NCBI RefSeq assembly: GCF_027111275.1
Contig: NZ_CP114286.1
Span: 558,001 to 622,000, forward strand
Reading direction: 5' to 3'
DNA: 64,000 nucleotides
Source: Flavobacterium luteolum
GTDB lineage: Bacteria > Bacteroidota > Bacteroidia > Flavobacteriales > Flavobacteriaceae
The first letter of the stretch is position 1. Each line of letters begins with the position of its first letter. Positions 17,422 to 27,800 of the stretch are shown here, one piece after another. The notes under the pieces are model-generated. The model saw nothing but the letters and a program-made list of their open reading frames with translations, searched no databases and was not told the origin of the DNA. The position numbers and the translations under genes are program-made.

Positions 17422-17726
17422 GGAGAAATATGAAATGTTAAAATGAAAAATTTTAAAATTTAACATTTAGAATTTTCTGACTAAAAATGTTAAAAAATAA
17501 TTTCAATTATATCGTTGGAATTGTCAATTTCTGACACGATTTTTAGCTGAACAAACTATGATTTGCATTTTGGCTTTTAAAGGATTTTAACAAAGCTTCT
17601 AAGATTCTGAGATACTAAGCGACTGAGTTTTTGTTTTTAGAATTTATAGAAATGGATGTTTATTAGTTAAAAAACATATCGAAAATAGTATACCTATATA
17701 TAAGTACAATTTTTTCAATCGGGCGT

Positions 17727-17748
17727 GAGACGCACTGCGCTGCGTCTC
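17727..17748. repeat. Palindromic GAGACGCA repeat
   Basis: GAGACGCA (17727-17734) and TGCGTCTC (17741-17748) form a perfect 8-bp stem around a 6-nt loop. It is clearly more GC-rich than its surroundings and resembles REP-like palindromes scattered in flavobacterial genomes. Confidence 0.6.
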
Positions 17749-17899
17749 TACAGATATGCACGATGAAAACTTTACCTCTTTGTAACTTTGAACCTTTGTT
17801 CCTAAAAAGAAAAAACTTAGAACCTTAGTACCTCAGAATCTTAGCATCTTTTAAAAAAAACCTTTGTACCTTTGCCACTCAGAACCTCTGTCCCTTAAA

Positions 17900-18634
17900 A
17901 TGAGATATTTTATTCAATTCGCTTACAACGGAACACATTATCATGGCTGGCAGATACAGCCAAACGCTTCTTCTGTTCAAGAAACTTTAAATAAGGCTTT
18001 TTCGGTTTTATTAAACGAAACGATCAGCATTATGGGTGCTGGGCGAACAGATACTGGTGTTCATGCAAGTGAGATGTATGGACATTTTGATACTGAAAAG
18101 ACTTTGGATATTCCGGTTTTGGTTTATAAACTGAATTCTTATTTGCCAAAAGATATTGCGATTTTTGATATTATTCCGGTTCGTGATGACGCACATTGCC
18201 GATTTGACGCAACAAAACGAACTTACGAATATCATATCAATACGATTAAAAATCCGTTTTTACAGGAACTGAGCTGGTATGTTACGCAACAACTTGATGT
18301 AGATTTAATGAATGAAGCCGCTCAGATATTATTAAAGCACACCGATTTTCAGTGTTTTTCAAAAGTTAATACTGATGTCAACACATTTGATTGCACGATT
18401 TTTGAGGCATACTGGAAACAAGAAAATGGGAAACTAATTTTTACGATTTCGGCAAATCGTTTTTTGAGAAATATGGTTCGTGCAATTGTAGGCACTTTGA
18501 TTAATATTGGTTTAAAGAAAATTACTTTAACCGATTTTGAAAATATCATTGCCAGCAAAAGCAGAGAAAAAGCTGGATTTTCGGTTCCGGCGCATGGTTT
18601 ATATTTGACCAATATTTATTACGATTACATTTAA
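17900..18634 (+). CDS. truA: tRNA pseudouridine synthase A
   Basis: TruA converts uridines at positions 38-40 of tRNA anticodon stems to pseudouridine. The 244-residue product has the normal length. It opens with MRYFIQFAYNGTHYHGWQ and carries the catalytic aspartate D51 in GAGRTDTGVHA, then RFDATKRTYEYHI and the C-terminal NRFLRNMVRAIVGTL. The frame extends upstream to 17864, but the ATG at 17900 is chosen because it gives the standard N-terminus. A structured repeat element begins immediately after the stop codon. Confidence 0.95.
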   Translation: MRYFIQFAYNGTHYHGWQIQPNASSVQETLNKAFSVLLNETISIMGAGRTDTGVHASEMYGHFDTEKTLDIPVLVYKLNSYLPKDIAIFDIIPVRDDAHCRFDATKRTYEYHINTIKNPFLQELSWYVTQQLDVDLMNEAAQILLKHTDFQCFSKVNTDVNTFDCTIFEAYWKQENGKLIFTISANRFLRNMVRAIVGTLINIGLKKITLTDFENIIASKSREKAGFSVPAHGLYLTNIYYDYI

Positions 18635-18777
18635 TAGCCCTGATTGAAGTGAAAAGCTTTTTTGAAAAAAATATAGTTTTTGTAATTTTTATGGAGCGAC
18701 CAACGGAAGCTTTATAAAAATTAAACAAAAACATATTTTTGAGAAAAACTTGTAACGGAAAGCAGGAAACAGCTCCT
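18635..18777 (+). repeat. Structured flavobacterial intergenic element
   Basis: The element runs from TAGCCCTGATTGAAGTG to GGAAAGCAGGAAACAGCTCC and fills the space between truA and the ABC transporter gene. A long imperfect AT-rich inverted repeat (18667-18692 with 18714-18740) encloses GGAGCGACCAACGGAAGC. The boundary motifs resemble a repeat I have seen in flavobacterial intergenic regions that may be transcribed. Function unknown; it could be a structured 3' end of the truA transcript. Confidence 0.5.
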
Positions 18778-18785
18778 AAAAATAA

Positions 18786-20540
18786 ATGAAAGCAAAAGCA
18801 TTCGACACAGGATTATTCAAACGAATTTTAAAATATACAAAGCCTTATAAATGGCGTTATTACGGCGTAATTATTTTTGCCGTTTCGCTATCTATTTTTG
18901 CTGCGCTCCGTCCTTATTTACTTAAAGAAACGGTTGACGGGTACATTAAAACTCATGATAAAATGGGTTTACTAATGTATATCGTTTTAATGGGCGTAGT
19001 TTTACTAATGGAGGTTTTTTCGCAGTTTTACTTTGTGTATTGGGCAAACTGGCTTGGTCAGGACATTGTAAAAGATATTAGAACGAAACTTTTTCAGCAT
19101 ATTCTGAGTTTTAGAATGAAGTATTTTGATTTGGTTCCGGTTGGACAGCTGGTTACACGAGCGGTTTCGGATATTGAATCGATTGCCCGTATTTTCAGTC
19201 AGGGTTTATTTATGATTATAAGCGACTTGATGAAAATGGTCGTGGTTCTTATTTTTATGTTTTACATGAACTGGAAACTAACTTGGATTGTGGTAATTGC
19301 CATGCCTATTCTGGTTTATATTACGAGAATCTTTCAACGCAAAATGCAGGTTGCTTTTGAGGAAGTACGAACGCAAATTGCCAACATGAACTCGTTTGTT
19401 CAGGAACGCGTTACGGGAATGAAAATTGTACAGCTTTTTAACCGTGAAAAAATAGAGGCCGAAAACTTTAAAGAAATCAACAACAAACATAGAGTAGCTT
19501 GGATTAAGACGATTCTGTACAACTCGATCTTCTTCCCTATTGCCGATATTATTTCGTCTATTACTTTAGGTTTGGTTGTGGTTTATGGTGGTTTCAGAAT
19601 CTTGAATGGAGATCATTTTACAACTTTCGGAGATTTATTCTCATACACGATGTTTATCGGAATGCTTTTTAATCCGTTGAGACAAATTGCCGATAAGTTT
19701 AACGAGATGCAATTGGGAATGATTGCTGCCAATCGTGTTTTTGATATTATCGATACACAAGATCATATTCAGGATACTGGAAAAATTGAAGCGCCAGTTT
19801 TTGATGGAAGTATCGAATTTAAAAATGTTCGTTTTAGTTATATTCCTGAAGAAGAAGTAATAAAAGGTATAGATCTTTCAGTTTCTGCTGGGCAGACTGT
19901 TGCAATTGTTGGTTCTACAGGCGCAGGAAAATCTACTATCATTAATTTATTGAATCGTTTTTACGAAATCAACAGCGGAACAATTTGTATCGATGGCGAA
20001 AACATAGAAAACTACACTTTGGCTTCTTTAAGAAAACAAATTGCTGTGGTTTTGCAAGATGTATTTTTGTTTGCCGATACGATTTACAATAATATTACGC
20101 TGCACAATCCAGAAATTACAAGAGATAAAGTAATTGATGCAGCAGAGAAAATCGGTGTTCATGATTTTATTATGAACTTACCGGATAATTATGATTTTGA
20201 TGTAAAAGAGCGAGGCGTTATGCTTTCGTCTGGACAAAGACAGCTTATTGCTTTTTTACGTTCTTATGTGAGTAATCCTAGTATTTTAATTTTGGATGAA
20301 GCAACTTCTTCAATCGATACGTATTCTGAAGAAATGATTCAGCGTGCAACAGAAACGATTACAAAAGGAAGAACTTCTATTATTATTGCGCATAGATTAG
20401 CAACAATTGTAAATGCAGATAAGATTGTGGTGATGGATAAGGGATTGATTGTTGAACAAGGTACACATCAGGAGTTATTGCAAAAGACTGATGGGTATTA
20501 TAAAAATTTATATGACTCGCAATTTGCCGTAGCAAACTAA
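18786..20540 (+). CDS. ABC transporter, fused membrane and ATPase (MsbA-like)
   Basis: A 584-residue type IV half-transporter that would act as a homodimer in the inner membrane. The first 320 residues carry six membrane helices with the EAENFKEINNKHR-type coupling region. The ATPase domain has Walker A GSTGAGKST, the Q-loop VVLQDVFLF, the signature motif LSSGQRQ, Walker B ILILDEATSSID and the switch histidine in IIAHRLAT. Family members export lipid A precursors, lipids, peptides or drugs. The order of domains and the lack of a substrate-binding protein show an exporter. The substrate cannot be told from sequence. The next gene starts 16 bp downstream but is functionally distinct. Confidence 0.92.
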   Translation: MKAKAFDTGLFKRILKYTKPYKWRYYGVIIFAVSLSIFAALRPYLLKETVDGYIKTHDKMGLLMYIVLMGVVLLMEVFSQFYFVYWANWLGQDIVKDIRTKLFQHILSFRMKYFDLVPVGQLVTRAVSDIESIARIFSQGLFMIISDLMKMVVVLIFMFYMNWKLTWIVVIAMPILVYITRIFQRKMQVAFEEVRTQIANMNSFVQERVTGMKIVQLFNREKIEAENFKEINNKHRVAWIKTILYNSIFFPIADIISSITLGLVVVYGGFRILNGDHFTTFGDLFSYTMFIGMLFNPLRQIADKFNEMQLGMIAANRVFDIIDTQDHIQDTGKIEAPVFDGSIEFKNVRFSYIPEEEVIKGIDLSVSAGQTVAIVGSTGAGKSTIINLLNRFYEINSGTICIDGENIENYTLASLRKQIAVVLQDVFLFADTIYNNITLHNPEITRDKVIDAAEKIGVHDFIMNLPDNYDFDVKERGVMLSSGQRQLIAFLRSYVSNPSILILDEATSSIDTYSEEMIQRATETITKGRTSIIIAHRLATIVNADKIVVMDKGLIVEQGTHQELLQKTDGYYKNLYDSQFAVAN

Positions 20541-20556
20541 GTCATGATGTTACTTT

Positions 20557-22134
20557 TTGAAATTTAGATTAAAAAATATTACCTCTAGGCGCGCATTTCT
20601 AATATATGTTATTGTTTCGATCCTGATTACGGTTTCGGCAGTCTATATTCTGAGCAATCTGATTACTGATTTAACTGAAAAATCGAATGACGATATAGCT
20701 ACGCGCAATTTTTTTAAAAAGCAGGAATTCATGTCCGAAGAGCTTTCGAAGTTTTTGGAGCAGGAAAAAAAAATTGAGCATGTTTTAAAAATAAGCAATT
20801 CTCAAAACCTAGGTAATAATCTTCAGCTTTTATCTTCGCTTCAAACATATAATAAACTGATTGTAAACAATTGGTTTCAGATTAATGAAAATGCAATTCA
20901 ATACGGAAATTCTTCTATTTCTAACGAAATTAAAAATGACGTAAAAGCATTTCTTCTTCAAAATAAAAACAGTGATCATCTGAGCGTAATTCTTCCGCAA
21001 GGAAATGAATGGGTTTGGCGTATTTATTTCAAATTAACTTCAGAAAACAAAACCATTGTAAAATATGGCTATGATATCAATTTAAGATTGCTTCATAGTT
21101 ATATTTCTAAAATAGACAAAACCAAAACGGCTACTAATTACGCTTTTGTTTTTGACAAAAACGGAAATTGCATTTACCATCCAGAAATTGCTTTTCTTGG
21201 AAAAAATATTTTTAAGATTTCATCTTTCAAACCGTCTGACACTATTTATAGTAAAAAACAAGATTTTGCCAAAAGCACAACTTTGTCTGAGTTCTTGCAG
21301 TTGGATGTGATTCGTTTTACCAAAAAACTGGACATTAAACACTCAAACTGGTTCATCTGTGTTAATGTTCCAAAAATGGTTGCAGACGAAAATGTGGCTT
21401 TAGTTAAAAAGTACTCAACTTCGATTTATTTGATTACAACTGTAATGTTGCTACTAATTTTCTCTCTTTTCTCTTATGCCAGCAGACGTGCTTATAAAGA
21501 AAAAGAAATTGTTACAAAAGAGAAAAACAAACTCTTAGTCGAAAACGAAAAAATCATCAAAGAAAAAGCTTTGATTCAGTTGCAACAATTAAAAGAGCAG
21601 ATTAATCCGCACTTTTTATTTAATTCACTCAATTCGCTTTATATGCTGATTGGAAGTGATATTAAAGTTGCACAAAAATTCACATTAAACTTATCTCGTA
21701 TTTATCGTTATTTAATTGATCCGCCAGAAAAGAACATTGTTCGCTTGAAGGACGAATTATTATTTATCGAAAAATATATCTTTTTGCAGCAAACTCGTTT
21801 TAAAGAAGAGTTATTCTTTTCTATTGAAATTGAAAGCGAAATTGCATTAAACAAACACATCCCCTATCTTGCTTTTCAGATTGTGGTCGAAAATGCTATT
21901 AAGCATAACAGAGCCACTCAGGAAAGTCCACTTACTACAAAAATCCTGATTAAAGAAGATCAGGTTATCATCAGTAACAATCTTCAAAAGAAATTGACTG
22001 CAGAATTGAGTACTAAATTTGGGTTAAATTACCTAAAGAGTATTTACAATTATTATTCAAAAACAGAATTTAAGACATCAGAAAAAGATGGCTATTTTGT
22101 TTGTATTCTTCCATTAATATCCATTCACTCCTAA
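20557..22134 (+). CDS. LytS-type sensor histidine kinase
   Basis: A 525-residue kinase. Membrane helices at about 14-35 and 286-306 enclose a periplasmic domain of about 250 residues with a Cache-like stretch (YAFVFDKNGNCIYHPEIAFLG, about 195-214). A cytoplasmic helix leads to the His_kinase domain with H352 in KEQINPHFLFNSLNSLY, and the HATPase domain has VENAIKHNRA. The start appears to be TTG at 20557: a stop codon lies 12 bp upstream in frame and the next ATG would delete the first membrane helix. The likely partner is the LytTR regulator at 29640, separated from it by the metalloprotease and SusCD genes. Confidence 0.88.
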   Translation: MKFRLKNITSRRAFLIYVIVSILITVSAVYILSNLITDLTEKSNDDIATRNFFKKQEFMSEELSKFLEQEKKIEHVLKISNSQNLGNNLQLLSSLQTYNKLIVNNWFQINENAIQYGNSSISNEIKNDVKAFLLQNKNSDHLSVILPQGNEWVWRIYFKLTSENKTIVKYGYDINLRLLHSYISKIDKTKTATNYAFVFDKNGNCIYHPEIAFLGKNIFKISSFKPSDTIYSKKQDFAKSTTLSEFLQLDVIRFTKKLDIKHSNWFICVNVPKMVADENVALVKKYSTSIYLITTVMLLLIFSLFSYASRRAYKEKEIVTKEKNKLLVENEKIIKEKALIQLQQLKEQINPHFLFNSLNSLYMLIGSDIKVAQKFTLNLSRIYRYLIDPPEKNIVRLKDELLFIEKYIFLQQTRFKEELFFSIEIESEIALNKHIPYLAFQIVVENAIKHNRATQESPLTTKILIKEDQVIISNNLQKKLTAELSTKFGLNYLKSIYNYYSKTEFKTSEKDGYFVCILPLISIHS

Positions 22135-22220
22135 AAAAAAGCCACTCACTCCTTTTTGTTTTTTTCATGAACTAAAATAAAATAGTTTCGGACCTAAAAT
22201 TAACCTAAACTTAACATCTG

Positions 22221-24815
22221 ATGAAGGAAAAATCATTCCTGCATAATTTGATAACAATTTGCATACTCCTATTATTATTATCGCCGCTTACCGTTCATTC
22301 TCAAAAGAAAAAGAAAGACAAAAAAGAGGACAAAACTGAAATTAAAAAAGATTCTACCGATTCTAAAAAAGGTAAAAAATACGACGACCTTGTAAAAAAA
22401 GGTTCTGTAAAAAAGGGAATCTTCAATGTCATTCAAGTAAAAACCGATGTTTATTTTGAAATTCAGGACAGTTTATTCCAAAGAGAATTTTTAGTAGTAA
22501 ACAAATTATCTCAAGTTCCTTTTCAAGTAAACGAAGCTGGCTTAAATAAAGGAATGAATTATGAAAACAAAGTCATTAGTTTTTATAAAGATACAATAGC
22601 AAAGAAAGTCTGGGTAAAATCGTATGTCCCTAAGGTTTCTTCACCAAAAGAAGATGCGATTACACAATCGGTTCAAAATAATTTTGCAGAATCTATTATT
22701 GAAGTTTTTGATATTGAAACCAAAAACAACGATTCGACTTCTGTTGTTATTAAAGTAAACAAGATTTTTGACGGAAAACAAAAAAGCTTCAATGATGTTT
22801 TGAGCAACATTGGTTTTGGAGGTTCTGTAAAATCTGAGCTTTCTTATATTGAAGGCGTAAAATCGTTTCCTAAGAACATTGTCGTAAAATCACAACTGAC
22901 AACTTCTGTAAGCGAAGGCGGACCGGCATTATCGGTAACGCTTGGCGTAACAAGTAATATTATTTTATTGGATAAAACTCCAATGAAACCACGTTTTTCT
23001 GATAACCGAATTGGTTTCTTTTCTGAAAAACATTGGTATTTTACCGATGCACAGCAGGCAATGGTTGAAAAAGAACTCATTACACGCTGGAGATTAGAAC
23101 CTAAAAAAGAAGATGAAGAAAAATATTTGAAAGGTGAATTAGTAGAGCCGAAAAAACCAATCGTTTATTACATCGATCCATCGACTCCAAAACAATGGAG
23201 AAAATATATTATTGATGGAGTACACGATTGGCAGGCAGCTTTTGAAAAAGCGGGTTTCAAAAACGCTATTATCGCAAAAGAACCTACTGATAAAGATTTA
23301 GATTTTGATATTGATGACGTTCGCTATTCGGTAATTACATACGCTGCGTCTCCAAAATCAAATGCTATGGGGCCATCTGTCGTTGACCCACGAAGCGGTG
23401 AAATTATTGAAGCCGATATTATCTGGTGGCATAATGTAATGACTTCGCTTCAAAGCTGGATGCGCATTCAGACAGGACCAATTGATCCTAAAGCTAGAGG
23501 AAATAAATTTAGTGATGAACATATGGGAGAAGCTATCCGTTTTGTTTCATCTCACGAAGTTGGACATACTTTTGGTTTAAAACATAATATGGGTTCTTCT
23601 TTTGCTTACGATGTAGAATCGTTGCGCTCTAAAGAATTCACAGCAAAAATGGGCGGAACAGCTCCATCAATTATGGATTATGCCCGTTACAATTATGTAG
23701 CACAGCCAGAAGACAACGTAACAGTTATTACTCCGAAAATTGGAGAATACGATAAATATGCTATTGAATGGGGTTACAGATGGTACTCGCCTAACGACAA
23801 CGAAACAACAAAACTAAACGCCTTAATTACAAAACATCAAGATGACCCCATTTATTTTTATGGTGAGCAGCAAGGAAATGTAATTGATCCTCGTTCTCAG
23901 TCTGAAGATTTAGGAAATGATGCCATGAAAGCAAGCGAATACGGTTTGAAAAACTTAAAACGTGTTGTAGATAATATTTTAAGCTGGACTTACGAAAAAG
24001 ATCAGTCTTACTACGAAACAGGCAAACTGTATATTGGAGCTATTGGCCAGTGGCAAACATACAATGAGCATGTATTAGCTAATATTGGTGGTGTTTATTT
24101 AAATACAACGGTTCATGGCGATAACAAACAAAGTTATGTTCCAGTTCCTGCTGCAATGCAAAAAAGAGCTGCAGATTATTTAGTTAAAAATGTCCTTACA
24201 ATTCCGCAGTGGTTGTTTTTCAATGATATTTTAGAAAAAACAAATCCGTTGAAAGATTCTCCTTTTGGACCTTATGAGTATACACCATACACAATGGCAC
24301 GAGGATTACAATACGATGCTATGTACAGCTTGTTCAGAGACGACCGTTTACTTCGAATGACAGAGAATGAATTATATCAGCGAAATAAAACTAAAGACCC
24401 TGTTTTTACCGTAAATGATTTGTTTAAAAAAATGCATCAAAACGTTTTTGCTGGAACAATTGCGAATAAATCACTATCAATTCTTGAGCGTATGACACAA
24501 AAGAATTATGTAGATGTATTAATTATTTCGACAAATAAATTATTTGAAAAAACCGAAGCGAAGAAATCAATCGAAATTCAGCAGACTTTAAGCATGCCGC
24601 ATTTATGCAATTATTTAGATGATGCTCATATGGCGAGAAACATTAATAATGCTTTTTTAAGTAGAGTTGCAGAAGTAACCTCAGATAAAAAAGGCGAATT
24701 AAATAAAGTGCTTCAGTTATTAAAAACCAAAAAGAATACTGGAGACCAATCAACCCAAAACCATTACCGCGATTTGATACAGCGAATCGAAAAAAGTCTA
24801 AACACAACCTTTTAA
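22221..24815 (+). CDS. Secreted zinc metalloprotease (DUF5117/DUF4953-type, metzincin-like)
   Basis: An 864-residue exported protein with a signal peptide (about 1-27) and then a Lys-rich linker. The zinc site is HEVGHTFGLKH, matching HExxHxxGxxH with ligands H445, H449 and H455 and catalytic E446. It is followed by SIMDYARYN, which could supply the Met-turn. The upstream part (about 60-250) is of the DUF5118/DUF5117 type seen in Bacteroidota metalloproteases. It lies 16 bp before a SusC gene, so it probably feeds peptides to the uptake system or processes a target at the cell surface. Family recognised; substrate unknown. Confidence 0.88.
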   Translation: MKEKSFLHNLITICILLLLLSPLTVHSQKKKKDKKEDKTEIKKDSTDSKKGKKYDDLVKKGSVKKGIFNVIQVKTDVYFEIQDSLFQREFLVVNKLSQVPFQVNEAGLNKGMNYENKVISFYKDTIAKKVWVKSYVPKVSSPKEDAITQSVQNNFAESIIEVFDIETKNNDSTSVVIKVNKIFDGKQKSFNDVLSNIGFGGSVKSELSYIEGVKSFPKNIVVKSQLTTSVSEGGPALSVTLGVTSNIILLDKTPMKPRFSDNRIGFFSEKHWYFTDAQQAMVEKELITRWRLEPKKEDEEKYLKGELVEPKKPIVYYIDPSTPKQWRKYIIDGVHDWQAAFEKAGFKNAIIAKEPTDKDLDFDIDDVRYSVITYAASPKSNAMGPSVVDPRSGEIIEADIIWWHNVMTSLQSWMRIQTGPIDPKARGNKFSDEHMGEAIRFVSSHEVGHTFGLKHNMGSSFAYDVESLRSKEFTAKMGGTAPSIMDYARYNYVAQPEDNVTVITPKIGEYDKYAIEWGYRWYSPNDNETTKLNALITKHQDDPIYFYGEQQGNVIDPRSQSEDLGNDAMKASEYGLKNLKRVVDNILSWTYEKDQSYYETGKLYIGAIGQWQTYNEHVLANIGGVYLNTTVHGDNKQSYVPVPAAMQKRAADYLVKNVLTIPQWLFFNDILEKTNPLKDSPFGPYEYTPYTMARGLQYDAMYSLFRDDRLLRMTENELYQRNKTKDPVFTVNDLFKKMHQNVFAGTIANKSLSILERMTQKNYVDVLIISTNKLFEKTEAKKSIEIQQTLSMPHLCNYLDDAHMARNINNAFLSRVAEVTSDKKGELNKVLQLLKTKKNTGDQSTQNHYRDLIQRIEKSLNTTF

Positions 24816-24831
24816 TACACAACCCAAAAAC

Positions 24832-27800
24832 ATGAAAAATTTTCTACAAGCCTTACTGCTGTTCCTGGCCATCGCAGGATACTCGCAGGAAACCCGAACC
24901 ATTTCGGGGATCATTTTAGATGAAAATGATCACCAACCTATTCCTGGAGCTTCAATTTTTGTTGAAAACAACTCTATCGGAAGTAAAACATCACAATCAG
25001 GAATTATTCAAAGTGAAAGCATTGGAACTACAACAGATTTTGATGGTAAATTTACTTTGAAAATAGGAAAAAAAGTTACCGCATTGAGAATCACTTTTAT
25101 GGGATATCAGCCTTATACCCTTGAATTGTCAGCTCAAAAAGAATATACAATCAACTTAAAATCTGAGGTTGCAAAACTTCAGGAAATTGTAGTTACGGGA
25201 TACCAAAAAATTGAAAAAAGAAAGCTTACATCTGCTATTACAAAAGTAGATATGGCTTCGATTCAGCAAGCTGGGGTTTCTAGTATCGATCAATTATTAG
25301 TTGGACAAGTTGCAGGAGTTGCTGTTACTACTCCATCTGGAGCGCCAGGTGCAGCGGCAAAAATCAGAATTAGAGGTACAGCTTCTTTAAACGGCTCTCA
25401 AGATCCTTTATGGGTATTAGACGGACTTCCGTTAGAGAATAATGATGCTCCTAAAAATTATGATAAAGACAATATTGATGTTTTAAACAACTACTCTATT
25501 GCTGGTTTAAATCCAGACGACATTAAAGATATTACTATCTTAAAAGATGCGGCTGCAACGGCTATTTATGGTGCACGTGCTGCAAATGGAGTAATTGTGG
25601 TTACTACTAAAAAAGGAAGAAGCGGTAAAATGTCGATTAACTTCAACACAAATACCTTTATTACGCTAAGACCAGAAATGTCAAAATTAAACTTGATGAA
25701 CTCTAATCAAAAAGTTGATTTTGAACTTGATTTGGCTAGCCGTGCAGATTTGACTTACAGAGACACCGGTGGAGATGTTGCTCGTATCCTAAACGGAGCG
25801 AATGAATTAGATGCATACAGAGCCGGTGGATTCTCTTCTTTGAGTCCACAGACACAGCAGTCAATCAATAATTTAAGAGGCATCAATACAAATTGGGGTA
25901 ACTTATTATACCAAACTGCAATTAATACACAGCATGGTTTAAGTTTATCTGGAGGTGGCGAAAAATCAGATTATTATTTCTCTTTAGGATATTATGACGA
26001 AAAAGGAACTACTATTGGAACTGGTTTAAAACGTTATAACTTAACATTAAAAAACAATTTCGAAATAACGGATAAATTTAAAGTTGGTGTTGGAATTTTT
26101 GGTTCTGAAAACAAAACTACTTCTTATATCGCAGATACAAGTGGTTTTACTAATCCTGCCAATTATTCAAGAAACGTAAATCCGTACTTGACTCCTTATA
26201 ATCCTGATGGAAGCTACAAATACGATCCAGACATTGCTGGTTATTCTGACCGTTATGTTCCTTTCAACATCATCGAAGAAAGAAACAATACTTCTTACGA
26301 TTTAAAAACGAGAGCAGTTAAGGCTTTATTAGACGCTGAATACAAAATTACAAAAGACTTAAGAGTGACCAGCCAATTAGGTTTACAGTTAGATAATAGT
26401 TCAAGCGAAAAATTTGCTGCTGCAGACACTTATTTTACAAGAAGAACAAAAGAACAAACACGTTACTACAAAGACGGAAAATACAATTATTTCCTTCCAA
26501 ATGGAGGTATTATTCAAAATTCAAACACCGATTTCTTTCAGTATAACCTAAAAACAATGGTTAACTATAGCAAGACTTTAGGTGAAAAACACGAAATTGA
26601 AGCAATGGTAGGTAATGAATTGAGAAGAACTTACACTACAAGTATTGCAACAAAAGGTTTTGGATTTGACCCAAACACATTGACAACACAGCAAATTATT
26701 TTCCCAAATTCAGACTCAGCAAACAATCCTGAATATAGAACATACGTAAAAAACCAGAACGAAAACGCTTTTGCTTCATTTTACGCAACTGGTTCTTATA
26801 CTTATGATAGAAAATATACCTTCTTTGGAAGTGTTAGATACGATGGTTCTGACTTATTTGGTGTAGATCCTAAGTACAAATATTTACCGTTATGGTCGGT
26901 TTCTGGATCTTGGTTAGTTTCTCAAGAGAAATTCCTTCAAGACAGCAAAGTAATATCTAATTTAAGACTTCGTACTTCGTACGGTTTACAAGGTAATATT
27001 GATAAAGGAACTTCGCCATACGTAATGGGAAATAACAAAATAACAACTATTTTACCTGGAACAACAGAACCAACAATTGTTGTTATAAGTCCACCAAACG
27101 ATAAATTGCGTTGGGAAAAAACACAGAATACCAACTTTGGTTTAGACTTAGGATTATTCAATAACCGCATCAGCATTGTTACAGATGCTTACGGAAGAAA
27201 AAGTACTGACTTAATTGGTATGAGATCTTTGCCGTTAGAAAATGGTTTTGAGTTTACAAACATGAACTGGGCGCAAGTAAGCAACAAAGGTTATGAAATC
27301 GCTATCGCGACAAAAAACATTGATCGCCCAAATTTCAAATGGACAACAAACATCAACTTTGCACATAACAAGAGTAATGTTGACCGTCTAGAAATTCGTG
27401 ACAACACGTATACGCCAAACCAAGAAGGTCATGCTGTAAATGCTGTTTTCGGATTTAAAACAAACGGAATTGATGAAAACGGTTATCCACTATTTGTAAA
27501 TAAAAAAGGAGAAACGGTAAACGCACAAACTTTCTTTGGTTTATTTGATCCTTATGCAGACTTTTTCCCTGGAGAATTTGCGCAATCAAGCTTAACGCCA
27601 GCAGAATTTAGAGATTTATTTGTTTATTTAGGAGACAAAGACCCGAAATTTACTGGAGGTCTTACCAATACCTTTAAAATAAACAATTTTGATTTGACAG
27701 TTGCTGCAGCTTTCAATTTAAAACAAACTGTAGTTAAAACACCTCCTTACAACGGAACACAAGTAGATAGAGGACAAAACTTTACAACAGATATTTTAAA

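Larger units (their letters stand above)
17393..17899. other. 507-bp repeat-rich intergenic region
   Basis: No gene is visible. It contains the SPFH promoter region, two CTAAG-family repeats (17596-17627 and 17812-17852) and a palindromic hairpin at 17727-17748. The remainder is AT-rich without further recognisable structure. Confidence 0.7.
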
